Assembly: GCF_001685395.1 (NCBI RefSeq)
Contig: NZ_CP014167.1
Location: forward strand, 1 to 64,000
Origin: Paenibacillus yonginensis
Lineage (GTDB): Bacteria > Bacillota > Bacilli > Paenibacillales > Paenibacillaceae
Reading direction: 5' to 3'
Length of the DNA: 64,000 nucleotides
Positions 17,340 to 26,742 of the stretch are shown in pieces; the first letter of the stretch is position 1, and each line of letters begins with the position of its first letter. The position numbers and the translations under genes were made by a program. The notes under the pieces were generated by a model that did no database searches, had not been told where the DNA came from, and saw only the letters and a program-made list of their open reading frames with translations.

Positions 17340-18760
17340 TGAATGTAGAAACTCAAACCTCAAACGTAAAGCCGCGCAAGCGGTTCAAGATGCCTCATAC
17401 CTTCGTCATTCTCGTAGTATTAGTGCTTGTCGGTGCGGCGCTTACTTATTTGATTCCTGCTGGTGAATTTGACCGTGCGGAGGATCCGGTGTCAGGGAAC
17501 ACCCTCGTAGTTCCTGGTTCTTATCACCACGTAGAGAATAACCCGGTGAGCCTGTTCGGCATTCCGAAAGCGATTGTGCACGGGATGGTGGATTCGGCGG
17601 ATGTCGTCTTTTTCATCCTGATTATCGGCGGAGCTTTCCAGGTGATTACGGCCACGGGAACAATTGAGGCGGTGACCGGACGAGTGGCCCGCAAATTTGC
17701 CGACAAAGGCAGATGGGTAATTCCGATCTTCATTACGCTGTTCTCGGTCGGCGGCTTCACGATGGGGATGTCTACGGAGGTTATGGTATTTGTGCCGATT
17801 GGCATCGCGATTGCCCGTGCACTCGGCTTCGACGCCCTGACGGGGACCGCAATGATCACGCTGGGGGCGGCCTGCGGTTTCACAGCAGGAATTCTGAACC
17901 CCTTCAACGTCGGGCTTGCCCAAGCGATTGCCGAGATTCCGATCTTCTCCGGCGCCGGGCTGCGAATCGTTCTGCTTGTCTGCCTGATCGCAGTGACCAG
18001 CTTGTACCTGGTGCGTTATGCGGGCCGTGTCCGCAAAGATGCTTCACAAAGTTTGGTTTATGACCTGGAGCAGGAAGCGACAGGCGAACCGATTGACTTC
18101 TCGAGTCTGCCGGCTATGAAACTCAAACATTATTTGACGATCGTGACCGTTGTCGCCGGTTTCGCGACCCTGATCTGGGGGGTATCCAAGCTCGGCTGGT
18201 GGATGGAGGAGCTGGCGGCCCTGTTCCTGACAATGGGCGTCATATCCGGATTCTGCGCCGGCTTTGGACCGAGCCGGATCGCCTCCGAATTCGTTAAAGG
18301 GGCAAGCGCCATCACGTACGGAGCGCTTATTATCGGCCTGGCCCGCGGGATTATGGTCACGCTGGACCAAGGCGATGTCATTGATACGGTGGTCTATGGG
18401 CTGTCTACGCTGGTCGGCTGGCTGCCGGGTTCGGTGCAGGTGATTGGCATGTATCTGTTCCAGAACGTGATGAACGTCTTTATTACGTCAGGCTCCGGCA
18501 TGGCCGTCACCACGATGCCGATCATGGTGCCGCTGTCCGACCTGCTGGGCATCAGCCGTCAGACGACGGTGCTGGCTTATCAGCTGGGGGACGGCATCTC
18601 CAACATGATTCTGCCGACCTCGTCAGCGCTGATGGGCAGTCTCGCCGTATCCGGCATCCCCTACCAGAAGTGGGTGCGGTTCTTCTGGCCGATTATGCTG
18701 ATGTGGCTGATCATCGGTGCCATCTTTGTGCTTGTGGCCCGGGCCATGAACTATTCCTGA
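17339..18760 (+). CDS. YfcC-family transporter
   Basis: A 473-residue membrane protein with about 12 hydrophobic segments, beginning FKMPHTFVILVVLVLVGAAL and LIPAGEFDR, the signature of the YfcC family (C4-dicarboxylate carrier-like, formerly linked to arginine/ornithine exchange). Conserved GGAFQVI, GFTMGMSTEVMVFVPIGIAIARALGFD and the TSGSGMAVTTMPIMVPLSDLLGISRQT stretch are present. The start overlaps the M20 gene's stop (TGATG), making a two-gene operon. Such transporters commonly pair with M20 amidohydrolases, which supports a shared substrate. Confidence 0.9.
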   Translation: MNVETQTSNVKPRKRFKMPHTFVILVVLVLVGAALTYLIPAGEFDRAEDPVSGNTLVVPGSYHHVENNPVSLFGIPKAIVHGMVDSADVVFFILIIGGAFQVITATGTIEAVTGRVARKFADKGRWVIPIFITLFSVGGFTMGMSTEVMVFVPIGIAIARALGFDALTGTAMITLGAACGFTAGILNPFNVGLAQAIAEIPIFSGAGLRIVLLVCLIAVTSLYLVRYAGRVRKDASQSLVYDLEQEATGEPIDFSSLPAMKLKHYLTIVTVVAGFATLIWGVSKLGWWMEELAALFLTMGVISGFCAGFGPSRIASEFVKGASAITYGALIIGLARGIMVTLDQGDVIDTVVYGLSTLVGWLPGSVQVIGMYLFQNVMNVFITSGSGMAVTTMPIMVPLSDLLGISRQTTVLAYQLGDGISNMILPTSSALMGSLAVSGIPYQKWVRFFWPIMLMWLIIGAIFVLVARAMNYS

Positions 18761-18775
18761 TCTAATAAAGCAAAC

Positions 18776-18870
18776 GACAAGCCCTCTCCGGAGCTTCCCT
18801 TCCTCCCAGAACCTGAATACATCAGGCAAGGGAGAAGATACAGGGAAGAAGAGAGGGTTTGTCTTTTTTT
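18776..18870 (+). terminator. Long-loop terminator after the M20-YfcC operon
   Basis: GACAAGCCCTCTC (18776-18788) pairs with GAGAGGGTTTGTC (18851-18863), with one G-T pair, and is followed by seven Ts. The loop of about 60 bases contains further small hairpins (for example CCTGA/TCAGG). Confidence 0.8.
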
Positions 18871-18907
18871 GGCAAATTGACGGACTAACTTAACCAGGGC
18901 TTTACTT

Positions 18908-19594
18908 TCATCCTTTGCGCGGCTTGCGCAGGAAATAGAACTGGCCGATAAAACCAATCCCAAAAAGAATCAGGCTTGTCCAGGGACTGACAGTAAAAGA
19001 AGGCAGCATCTGCCGGAGCATGACATAAAACGCTATAATCACAACCGCTGCGCCTATGGACAGAACGAAGGTCTTGATATCGGTCTTCAGCGTCCTTTGT
19101 CCGCCAGCGTTCTTCTCTTTATCCGGCGAGCCGAGGAAACGGGTGATCAAGACCACCAGCAGGATCGAACCTGCCGCAACCAGGAGAAGAGACGTAGTAT
19201 TAACCGTCATTTCCCCTTGCCCGCCCCGTGACCATTTGCTGAAGAAGCCTAACACCATATAGATGAAAAATACCCATGTTAAAGCGAGCCAGGGGATCAT
19301 CGTGTAATATTTGATTTTCGCTTTGGCTGTACGCGGCTTGCGCATCTCCAGATCGGATAAAAGCTCTCCGGCGTAGACTTCAGGGTCATAGCTGTAGGCT
19401 TCGAGAAAAGATTGCCCCAGCTTCTGATGCTTCAGCATCTGCCGGGCCGTGTCCAGCAGGGCGTCCCGGGCGGCGGGGCCGTCGAATTCGCTTTCCTTGA
19501 CGCGGCGGGCGACTTCGGCCAGAAAAAGCCGGTTCGCTTCCGTCAGCTGTCCGCTGATCCGCGCGATTTCCTGTTCGGTTCTCTGCATGTTCAT
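18908..19594 (-). CDS. DUF1129-like membrane protein
   Basis: A 228-residue protein. The soluble N-terminal part (about residues 1-100) is helical and contains the pattern LLDTARQMLKHQKLGQSFLEAY; four hydrophobic segments follow (MIPWLALTWVFFIYMVLGFF, LLLVAAGSILLVVLI, FVLSIGAAVVIIAFYVML, LILFGIGFIGQFYFL). This matches DUF1129-family proteins of Firmicutes, whose function is not established. AAGGAGA lies upstream of the ATG at 19594. The gene is monocistronic and convergent with the YfcC operon. Confidence 0.75.
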   Translation of the reverse strand: MNMQRTEQEIARISGQLTEANRLFLAEVARRVKESEFDGPAARDALLDTARQMLKHQKLGQSFLEAYSYDPEVYAGELLSDLEMRKPRTAKAKIKYYTMIPWLALTWVFFIYMVLGFFSKWSRGGQGEMTVNTTSLLLVAAGSILLVVLITRFLGSPDKEKNAGGQRTLKTDIKTFVLSIGAAVVIIAFYVMLRQMLPSFTVSPWTSLILFGIGFIGQFYFLRKPRKG

Positions 19595-19833
19595 GAAATT
19601 CTAATTCTCCTTCTGCTGCGATCCGGCTTCAATTAAGGCCGGGCCTTTTGCCGGTGTGAAATGGCTTCAATGCCCCGAGTATACTGTACGGGCCTGACGT
19701 CTGCAAGAGAGAGCAGCTGTGGACATTTGGTGACACCGGAATAATTCAAAGTCATTCATCCAACAATAGCCATGAAGACTGAGGCCGCTAAATACCGGCT
19801 ATACATGAGGTCTGTAATCATGAGAGGGGTGGG

Positions 19834-20049
19834 ATGATGGAACGTTCAGGCGAAGAATTAACGCGGGCGATGCTCTTGAACAGCCAGTCCCGCGGCTCGC
19901 TGGAGGAAGTGGCCGGGGAAGATGATTCGGTGGAATGGAAAGGGTTGTCCGGCGAGCAGACGTTAGACCCCGGGGAAGAGGCCCCGTTTTACGCCCAGTG
20001 GGAAGGCCGGGATCTGACCCGGCAAATGTATCTGCAGTCCTATGACTGA
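19834..20049 (+). CDS. Small acidic hypothetical protein
   Basis: A 71-residue acidic protein (MMERSGEELTRAMLLNSQSR at the start, YLQSYD at the end) with a purine-rich GAGAGGGGTGGG before the ATG pair. Codon usage fits the host. No family recognised. The pair of similar phrases ELTRAMLLNSQ and DLTRQMYLQS suggests an internal repeat. It is isolated between the DUF1129-like gene and a terminator. Confidence 0.5.
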   Translation: MMERSGEELTRAMLLNSQSRGSLEEVAGEDDSVEWKGLSGEQTLDPGEEAPFYAQWEGRDLTRQMYLQSYD

Positions 20050-20106
20050 GAGGGACAAGGGTGACCTTGCTTCGCGTAAAGGACAATAATTGCATCTGGT
20101 GATTGG

Positions 20107-20142
20107 TTAAGAACCGGCAGCCTTCGGGCCGCCGGTTCTTGT
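20107..20142. terminator. TTCG-loop terminator
   Basis: AAGAACCGGC and GCCGGTTCTT flank an inner CC-TTCG-GG tetraloop. It lies at the 3' ends of the small plus-strand gene and the minus-strand secreted-protein gene, so it may serve both. Confidence 0.7.
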
Positions 20143-20145
20143 TGT

Positions 20146-21123
20146 TTACAGCTCTATCGGGAAATGGGTCTTCCGGTACTGCTCGACTTCGGCGGTCAGC
20201 TTACCGCCGTTTGCGTTCACGAGTTTCATGAAGGCGGCAAGCTCCGTCAGATATGCGCTGTTTGCCGGGTCCCGATATGTCAGCACCGCCTGATACCCTT
20301 TGGAGGCATTTGGCTGAATCTTTTTATCGTCATAATTGAATAGCGGCGTATTAGGCAGCCCGTAAAAGGTGTACAGCTTATAAAGGTTGAACAGGCTGCG
20401 GATTTGCGGAGTCCGGTTGGAGGACGGATAGTTCCGGATAAACAGCTCCTGCGCTACCGCACGTGCGGTGATCTGCTGATAGCCGATCGTAAGCGCGCCG
20501 TCGCTGGCCGGAGCCTGCCGGGACTCCTCCGCCATAATATCAATATAGGCCTGGATATCCCGATGTACATAAGGACGGAAGAGCTTGTAGGAGCCGTAGT
20601 CCACAACCGGGTAAAACGTACCCTCCGCCGTACCCAGCTTATACCCTGCGGCTGCCGTTTCCTTCAGCAGAGTTCGCAGCGATGGGCTGGTCGTACGGCC
20701 AGCTAGGGAAGAGAGTGTATCGCCCTGCTTGTAAAGCTGGACCATTTGAGCTTGAAGCTTGGCGGAAGACAGCTTATGGGTGTAGCTTGGCAGCAGCCGC
20801 TTCTGCGCGTTCTCGAGGTGTAAAGTCATGAGGGTAGCTTCCTGAGCATTTATTTCCGCGAGATGCTGCTTCAAATAAGGGATGGCCTGGACAAGCTGAT
20901 CTTTAGCGAGCAGGGCTTCGTAATGAGTGTAGATCGGGCTGTAGCTGGAAGCCGTCTTGTTGGCTGCAGAGGATAAAGCGGCTGCCGAAGGCGAAGCTGC
21001 GGCGGCTGTACCCCTGTCTACCGATGCTGCCGCTCCGCTTGAAGGCGCTGCGGCCAGGCTGACAGCCAGCAGACCTAGCAGACAGGCTGCGGGGAACGTG
21101 GACCTAAGTGGCGTGATTCTCAT
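20146..21123 (-). CDS. Secreted hypothetical protein
   Basis: A 325-residue protein with a Sec signal (RSTFPAACLLGLLAVSLAAA, cleavage near residues 25-35) followed by an Ala/Ser-rich segment to about residue 60. The rest looks largely helical (HYEALLAKDQLVQAIPYLKQ, YDDKKIQPNASKGYQAVLTY). I recognise no catalytic domain; the pattern resembles uncharacterised exported proteins common in Paenibacillus. A purine-rich site (GGGAGGTTGATGAT) precedes the ATG. It has its own promoter region and a shared terminator. Confidence 0.7.
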   Translation of the reverse strand: MRITPLRSTFPAACLLGLLAVSLAAAPSSGAAASVDRGTAAAASPSAAALSSAANKTASSYSPIYTHYEALLAKDQLVQAIPYLKQHLAEINAQEATLMTLHLENAQKRLLPSYTHKLSSAKLQAQMVQLYKQGDTLSSLAGRTTSPSLRTLLKETAAAGYKLGTAEGTFYPVVDYGSYKLFRPYVHRDIQAYIDIMAEESRQAPASDGALTIGYQQITARAVAQELFIRNYPSSNRTPQIRSLFNLYKLYTFYGLPNTPLFNYDDKKIQPNASKGYQAVLTYRDPANSAYLTELAAFMKLVNANGGKLTAEVEQYRKTHFPIEL

Positions 21124-21324
21124 ATCATCAACCTCCCGTTTGGGTTCTTCCCTTTCTTACTCGTTAGACGTTGATTTGCTGGGGAAGGTTGCGTTGACAA
21201 AGCGGAGGACAGAATGATATTATTAATTACAATTAAACAACTCGGAATTATAAGTTTTGGACATTAAAATTTTAAAATAAGGGTACATTCCAAATTTGGG
21301 TTTAAGCGCGAAGGAGGACAACGC

Positions 21325-22155
21325 ATGGAGCGGCAGATTACGATAAAGGTTGGCCAAGAAACGATAGCCGCAAGCTTGCATTATCCCGCGGAATCAGCTT
21401 TGAAGGAAGGACGTTGTAAAAATCGCGTGCCTTTGGCGCTCATCTGCCACGGCTTTGTCGGCAGCCGGATTGGCGTGGACCGCCTGTTCGTTACTACCGC
21501 CAGGGAGCTGGCCGATGCCGGTTATCTGGTCATCCGCTTCGATTACCTGGGCTGCGGAGAGAGCACCGGCAGCTACGGACGTGAAGGCCTGGCTTCGATG
21601 GTGGCCCAAACGAAGGCGGTGCTCGATTATGGAATAAGCTGCGGCGATGTGGATCCGACACAGGTGACCTTGATCGGTCATAGTCTGGGCGGCGCGGTGG
21701 CGGTGGCGACTGCGGCCTCGGACCGGCGGGTGAAGAATCTCGTGCTTTGGTCCAGCGTTGGCTACCCGTTCAGCGATATTGTGAAGATTACGGGACGTCA
21801 GTTGTATGACGATTCGGTTAAATACGGCCACGCCGATTTCCTCGGTTATGAGCTGACGCCGGTCTTTTTCGAGTCGCTGGCCGCTTACCAGCCGTTCCAG
21901 GAAATAAACAAATTCCAGGGCAATGTGCTGGTCGTTCACGGCACGTCCGATGATGTGATTCCGGTCGATTATGCGTTTCTGTACCAGAAGGTCCTTTGGA
22001 CCCGTCAGGAGGGGCGCTGCGACAAAGAGATTATTTTCCAGGCGAATCATACGTATTCGAACAGCGAACACCGCGCTCATCTGATCAAGACTACGAAAGA
22101 GTGGCTGGACGGGCAGGAAGCGCTGCAGACGCAGTGGCAGAACTGGATGATTTGA
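21325..22155 (+). CDS. Alpha/beta hydrolase (esterase-like)
   Basis: A 276-residue cytoplasmic alpha/beta hydrolase. Features in order: ALICHGFVGSRIG oxyanion region (about residue 35), RFDYLGCGES, the nucleophile elbow LIGHSLGGAVAVA with Ser at about 120, VVHGTSDDVIPVDYA carrying the acid residue (about 210), and ANHTYSNSEHR with the catalytic His (about 240). It resembles dienelactone hydrolase/feruloyl-esterase-like families but has no signal peptide. Substrate unknown. AGGAGG precedes the ATG. It may be cotranscribed with nothing: a terminator follows. Confidence 0.85.
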   Translation: MERQITIKVGQETIAASLHYPAESALKEGRCKNRVPLALICHGFVGSRIGVDRLFVTTARELADAGYLVIRFDYLGCGESTGSYGREGLASMVAQTKAVLDYGISCGDVDPTQVTLIGHSLGGAVAVATAASDRRVKNLVLWSSVGYPFSDIVKITGRQLYDDSVKYGHADFLGYELTPVFFESLAAYQPFQEINKFQGNVLVVHGTSDDVIPVDYAFLYQKVLWTRQEGRCDKEIIFQANHTYSNSEHRAHLIKTTKEWLDGQEALQTQWQNWMI

Positions 22156-22164
22156 GGGTTTGGG

Positions 22165-22189
22165 GCGTCCCTGAGGGGCGCTTTTTTTT
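22165..22189 (+). terminator. Terminator after the hydrolase gene
   Basis: GCGTCCC and GGGGCGC form a compact stem with a 3-base loop, followed by eight Ts. Confidence 0.8.
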
Positions 22190-22298
22190 GACCGGTAACG
22201 TAGAGCATGGTTTGGCAAAAGGTTGCAAGTGGTAAAATAGACGGGGAAGCGATAGAATAAACATATATACACTATCACGGGATAAGGAGGTGGCCCGG

Positions 22299-23093
22299 AT
22301 GACGATGCCATCCTTGTTTATCGCACACGGTTCACCGATGCTGGCACTAGAAGACAGCGCATACACCGCTTATTTGCAGCGGCTGGGCCGTCGCCTGCCT
22401 GTTCCCAAGGCCATTGCGATTTTCTCGGCCCATTGGGACGATCCGCAGCAGCTGCTGACGGATGCGGACCGTTATGAAGCGATTCATGATTTCTACGGGT
22501 ATCCTGAGGAGTTGTATCAAATTCGTTATTCCATCCCCGGCGACCGGAAGATTGCTTATGAAGTTCAGAACCTGTTTCAGCAGGGCAATCTGAAGTTCAA
22601 GACTGTGCCGGACCGCGGGCTGGACCATGGGGCGTGGGTCGTCCTGAGACGGCTGTATCCGGATGCCGAAATACCGGTGCTGGAGCTGTCGATCGATTCC
22701 AAGCGGTCCCCGATGGAGCAGTATGAAATCGGCAAAATGCTGGCCGCCTTGCGAGGCAAAGGCGTGCTGATCATCGGCAGCGGAGCGCTGGTGCATAACC
22801 TTCGCTTATCCGGGGATCAGGGGCCTGCGCCTCAAGTCGAAGCTTTCGATCAGTGGGTCAGCGACAGAATCAGCCAGTGGAACCTGTCCGAGCTGTTCCG
22901 GTATGACAAGCTGGCGCCCAATGTGCGGGACGCGGTGCCGTCGTATGCCGCCGAGCATTTCTGCCCGCTGTTCTATGCGATGGGTGCGGCGGACAATGAA
23001 CGAACGGCCAAACGGCTGTTCCAGGACCGAAGACCGGGAGCGCTGAACCTGGACGTCTGGCAGTTCGGGGGAACAGACCTTGGCGACCTTTGA
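22299..23093 (+). CDS. Class III extradiol dioxygenase, YgiD/DODA-type
   Basis: A 264-residue member of the LigB-like class III dioxygenases. Metal ligand and active-site motifs: FIAHGSPM near the N-terminus, FSAHWDDP (about residue 43), HDFYGYPEELY (about 63), GLDHGAWVVLRRLYP (about 107) and IGSGALVHNLR (about 160). Bacterial members (YgiD) open aromatic rings such as DOPA; the in vivo substrate here is unknown. The ATG at 22299 is 8 bp from AAGGAGG; a GTG at 22290 overlaps that site. Confidence 0.88.
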   Translation: MTMPSLFIAHGSPMLALEDSAYTAYLQRLGRRLPVPKAIAIFSAHWDDPQQLLTDADRYEAIHDFYGYPEELYQIRYSIPGDRKIAYEVQNLFQQGNLKFKTVPDRGLDHGAWVVLRRLYPDAEIPVLELSIDSKRSPMEQYEIGKMLAALRGKGVLIIGSGALVHNLRLSGDQGPAPQVEAFDQWVSDRISQWNLSELFRYDKLAPNVRDAVPSYAAEHFCPLFYAMGAADNERTAKRLFQDRRPGALNLDVWQFGGTDLGDL

Positions 23094-23367
23094 CAGCGAT
23101 GAGATCAGCTTAGATGAAAGCGAACAGCCCAGCGTAATGTGAAAGCAGCACCAAGCAGCATGACCAACCATAAACAGAGCCGTATCCTTGGGGATGCGGC
23201 TTTTTTGATAGCAGGACCAGCGCCGGGAAGGGCGGACGGATCGAAGCGGTTGAACCGCATAGACGGGTCCGGCGTAGTTCCCGGTTTGAGGTAACGGTTC
23301 CGGTCCCGGCGGATTCCGCCTATAATGGAACAATAACCCATTTGCGCTTGAGAAGGAGGAAGATCGC

Positions 23368-24468
23368 TTGACGAATAAGGATTGGAGAAAATGGTCCGCA
23401 GCCGCGGCATCGCTTTCGGCCGCGGCTGCGCTGCTGCTGTCCGCCTGCAGTTCGGAGCAGGCGGACGAGCCCGTACCGTCGCAGCCGCTGGTGGCGGAGT
23501 CAACGGCGCCGGACATAGCGCCGGGGCCTTCGGCTTCCGCGCCTGCGGGAGCCTATACGTCACCGCTGACCGGCCTTCCGGCCGAAGAAGCGGTAAATTT
23601 GCGGCCGGTCGCGGTGATGATCAACAACGCGCCGGCGGCCCGTCCGCAGTCTGGTCTGCAGGATGCGGACGTGGTGTACGAAGTGCTGGCAGAGGGCGGG
23701 ATCACGCGGCTTGTCGCGATATTCCAAAGCGCGGACAGCGGCTCTGCCAAGCTGGGGCCGGTGCGCAGCATCCGGCCGTATCTGATCGAGCTGGGCGAAA
23801 GCTACCACGGCGTGCTGGCGCACGCAGGCGGCAGCCCGGACGCCTATTCGATCCTGCAGTCGCAGCACAAGGAGGAGCTGGACGAAATCGGTCGAGCGGG
23901 AGCCTACTTCTGGCGGGACTCCGCGCGCAAAGCTCCGCACAATCTGTACACCAGCCTGGAGAAGCTGCGCGAAGGCGTGGACAAGTTTGGTTTTGCGGCC
24001 GAGGACAATGACGTTCCGTCCTACACGTTCCGCCAGGCGGATGAACCGCTGACCGAAGGCGAAGCTGCGGCCGGTGTGCAGGTAACCTTTTTGCAGGACA
24101 GCTATAAGGTGTCTTACCGCTATGATGCCGGGACGCAGCTGTATACGAGGTACATCGGCGACAAGGCGCATGTGGACAAGGAAACCGGCGAACCGCTGAC
24201 CATGAGCAATGTCATCGTTATGGGGGCCGACCACAAGGTGCTGGATGATGTCGGGCGGCTGAGCGTGGATTTGGCTGGGGGAGGCAAAGCGCTGCTGCTG
24301 CAGCGGGGCAGGGTGCTGACCGGACAATGGGTGCACAAAAAGGACGATGTAATCCGGTTCGTGAAGGATGGAGCCGAGGTGCCGCTGTACCCGGGGAAAA
24401 CGTACTTTAATATCGTGCCGAACAGTCCGGATTTCGACAGCCATATTCAAATTCTGGAAGACCTTTAA
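23368..24468 (+). CDS. yerB: DUF3048 lipoprotein, YerB-like
   Basis: A 366-residue lipoprotein: signal with lipobox LLSACS (Cys at about residue 28), a Pro/Ala/Ser-rich linker to about 65, then the DUF3048 domain (SPLTGLP, RPVAVMINNAPAARPQSGL, GPVRSIRPY, HAGGSPDAY) and its C-terminal partner domain. This matches B. subtilis YerB in motif order; the biochemical function is unknown. The start is a TTG at 23368, preceded by AAGGAGGAAG. It appears to be monocistronic. Confidence 0.88.
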   Translation: MTNKDWRKWSAAAASLSAAAALLLSACSSEQADEPVPSQPLVAESTAPDIAPGPSASAPAGAYTSPLTGLPAEEAVNLRPVAVMINNAPAARPQSGLQDADVVYEVLAEGGITRLVAIFQSADSGSAKLGPVRSIRPYLIELGESYHGVLAHAGGSPDAYSILQSQHKEELDEIGRAGAYFWRDSARKAPHNLYTSLEKLREGVDKFGFAAEDNDVPSYTFRQADEPLTEGEAAAGVQVTFLQDSYKVSYRYDAGTQLYTRYIGDKAHVDKETGEPLTMSNVIVMGADHKVLDDVGRLSVDLAGGGKALLLQRGRVLTGQWVHKKDDVIRFVKDGAEVPLYPGKTYFNIVPNSPDFDSHIQILEDL

Positions 24469-24552
24469 TGCATGGATGATCCTCTTTTTACTAATATTAG
24501 GGATAGCAGGTACTAGATGGGGTAATGTTAAATAAATATTGCCTGAAAGTTT

Positions 24553-24580
24553 TTAATAATGCGTTTACATAACCTTTACA
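24553..24580 (+). promoter_or_regulatory. Pho box upstream of the phosphate-uptake pair
   Basis: Three direct repeats at exact 11-bp spacing: TTAATA (24553), TTTACA (24564), TTTACA (24575). The PhoP consensus of Bacillus is TTAACA-type repeats with 5-bp gaps. It lies 85 bp upstream of the DUF47-PiT operon, so phosphate starvation control is likely. Confidence 0.65.
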
Positions 24581-24664
24581 ATACGTCTTTCAGGTTGGTA
24601 AGATAACAGGGGTTGTCATCAATAGAGCTATTTCATCAAATTATTTAAAAAAGGGGATATCCAG

Positions 24665-25279
24665 GTGAGAGTCAAGAAGAAGGATATTTTTTTCCAGACA
24701 CTCGAAAATATGGCGGATACGATTGTACAAGCCGCTGACTATTTTACCGCACACGTTTCGGATTTCGACAATATTTCCGATTTTGCCAAAGCTATGAAAG
24801 AATATGAGAAGAAGTGCGACGAGTTTGTGCATACGACCATTAAAGAACTGAACAAAACGTTTATTACCCCTATTGAACGCGACGACATTATGGGCCTGGT
24901 CACAACCATGGACGATGTGATTGACGGACTCGAAGCCACGGTATCCCGTTTCTATATGTATCACCTGGGCAACCCGGATAAATACATCGTTCAGTTCGGC
25001 GAAATTCTCCGCAACTCCGCTTATGAAATCCAGAAGGCCGTACACCTGCTCTCTTCGAAAAAGCTGCTGGCGATCCGCGAGCATACCATCCGCCTGAACG
25101 ACCTGGAGAACCAGGGAGACGAGCTGCTGCGCATCTGCATCAATGAGCTGTTCAAATCGGTAACGGATCCGATCGAGCTGATCAAGAAAAAAGAAATCTA
25201 CGAACGTCTTGAAACGACGACGGATGCCTGCGAGCACGTAGCCAACATGCTGGAATCCATTATCATGCGCAATTCGTAA
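24665..25279 (+). CDS. DUF47/PhoU-like regulator of phosphate transport (YkaA-like)
   Basis: A 204-residue all-helical protein of the DUF47 (PhoU-like) family, with the acidic metal-binding helices typical of the fold (KEYEKKCDEFVHTTIKELNKTFITPIERDDIMGLVTTMDDVIDGLE). Family members sit beside PiT permeases and are thought to modulate phosphate transport. Here the PiT gene follows 17 bp downstream. The start is GTG at 24665, with AAGGGG upstream. A Pho box precedes the operon. Confidence 0.9.
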   Translation: MRVKKKDIFFQTLENMADTIVQAADYFTAHVSDFDNISDFAKAMKEYEKKCDEFVHTTIKELNKTFITPIERDDIMGLVTTMDDVIDGLEATVSRFYMYHLGNPDKYIVQFGEILRNSAYEIQKAVHLLSSKKLLAIREHTIRLNDLENQGDELLRICINELFKSVTDPIELIKKKEIYERLETTTDACEHVANMLESIIMRNS

Positions 25280-25296
25280 GGGGCGTTGACAATAAC

Positions 25297-26295
25297 ATGG
25301 ATACAACTTTGCTCGTATTAGGCGTCGTCATCATCCTTGCGCTTGCCTTTGACTTTATCAACGGGTTCCACGACACGGCGAACTCGATCGCCACTTCCGT
25401 CTCAACCCGGGCCTTAACGCCGCGCAGAGCGATTCTGCTGGCCGCTTCGATGAACTTCCTTGGCGCGATCCTGTTCACAGGTGTAGCGAAGACGATCGGG
25501 GGCAAAATCGCCGATCCAACCACGATGGACAACGGTCTTGAGGTCATTATCGCCACGCTGCTGGCAGCGATTATCTGGAACCTGGTGACCTGGTTCTTCG
25601 GCATTCCGTCGTCTTCCTCCCATGCGCTGATCGGTGCGCTGGTGGGTGCCGTGTTTGTTGGAGCCGGTTCGGACCATGTCAAATGGTCCGGCTTCCGCGA
25701 AATTCTGGAAGGTTTGCTGCTGTCGCCGATTATTGCCTTTATTGTTGGTTATATCGTTATGACGATACTCAAATACATTTTTGCGAGAAGAAGTCCCCAT
25801 ACGGTCAACAAAGGTTTCCGTATGCTGCAAATTCTGACAGCTGCGCTGCAGTCCTTCACCCATGGCACCAATGATGCCCAGAAGGCGATGGGGATCATTA
25901 CCTTTGCTTTAGTGACATCCGGCGAGCTTTCCGATTTAACCGTCCCCTTGTGGGTAAAAATATCGGCGGCTTTGTCCATGGCGCTCGGCACCTCGGTCGG
26001 CGGATGGAAGATCATCAAAACGATGGGCACCAAAATCTTCAAAATCGAGCCGATCAACGGTTTTGCGGCTGATATTTCGGCGGCCTCCGTTATTTTCTCG
26101 GCTACGCTGCTGCACCTGCCGGTCAGCACCACGCATGCGATTACCCCGGCGATCCTCGGCGTAGGCGCTGCGAAACGATTCTCGGCCGTGCGCTGGTCGC
26201 TTGCCGGACGAATCGTAATCACCTGGTTCATCACCATTCCGATTTCCGCCGTTTTGGCCGGTCTGATTTACAAGCTGCTGTTCGGCTGGTCTTGA
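25297..26295 (+). CDS. PiT-family inorganic phosphate permease (YkaB-like)
   Basis: A 332-residue membrane permease with about ten helices and both PiT signature repeats: FINGFHDTANSIATSVSTRAL near the N-terminus and THGTNDAQKAMGII in the middle. It imports phosphate with protons or metal-phosphate complexes. It is the second gene of the DUF47-PiT operon and ends at a terminator about 70 bp on. The pair has the same order as ykaA-ykaB in Bacillus. Confidence 0.93.
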   Translation: MDTTLLVLGVVIILALAFDFINGFHDTANSIATSVSTRALTPRRAILLAASMNFLGAILFTGVAKTIGGKIADPTTMDNGLEVIIATLLAAIIWNLVTWFFGIPSSSSHALIGALVGAVFVGAGSDHVKWSGFREILEGLLLSPIIAFIVGYIVMTILKYIFARRSPHTVNKGFRMLQILTAALQSFTHGTNDAQKAMGIITFALVTSGELSDLTVPLWVKISAALSMALGTSVGGWKIIKTMGTKIFKIEPINGFAADISAASVIFSATLLHLPVSTTHAITPAILGVGAAKRFSAVRWSLAGRIVITWFITIPISAVLAGLIYKLLFGWS

Positions 26296-26362
26296 TCGGA
26301 CGCTTAAACCGTTTAACTTATCGTTTACCTTATAAATAAAAAATTACTTCATTAACAGATGA

Positions 26363-26404
26363 GAAGTTCTCCCCAATCGATTCGATAGCGGAGAGCTTTT
26401 TTTG
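26363..26404 (+). terminator. Terminator of the phosphate operon
   Basis: AAGTTCTCC pairs with GGAGAGCTT (one G-T pair or mismatch) around a loop containing ATCGATTCGAT, followed by a T-run. Confidence 0.75.
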
Positions 26405-26474
26405 TTTGTGGAGGGGATAAAATATGTTACAATTGTATATACAATAGCATATACATGATTGTGAGGAAGCAAAC

Positions 26475-26741
26475 ATGTTAAGTTTTATTTGGGATGAAGA
26501 AAACATAGAACATATTGCTCGTCATCATGTTGAATCATACGAGGCAGAGGATGCTTTGATGGATCCTCAGCGAGTGAAGTTTTCAGCACACAGTGGACAC
26601 TTAGGGATTATCGGAGCAACCGAAGAAGGAAGACGTCTGGTTGTCATCTAAGTTAAGAAAGTTAAGGGAAGGCTTAGAGTGATAACGGCTAGGGATGCAA
26701 CGGAATCCGAAGCTAGAGTATACCGAAGGAGGAATCGTTAA
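26475..26741 (+). pseudogene. BrnT-type toxin gene with an internal stop codon
   Basis: The frame starts FIWDEENIEHIARHHV and continues ATEEGRRLVVI, as in BrnT ribonuclease toxins, but a TAA stops it at 26649-26651 (58 residues). Reading on in the same frame gives VKKVKGRLRVITARDATESE, then ARVYRRRNR and a TAA at 26739, the expected BrnT C-terminus. One nonsense codon, probably in place of Tyr (TAT/TAC), therefore breaks an otherwise intact 87-88 residue toxin. The antitoxin gene begins one base after the natural stop. Readthrough is the alternative to loss of function. Confidence 0.75.
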
Positions 26742-26742
26742 G

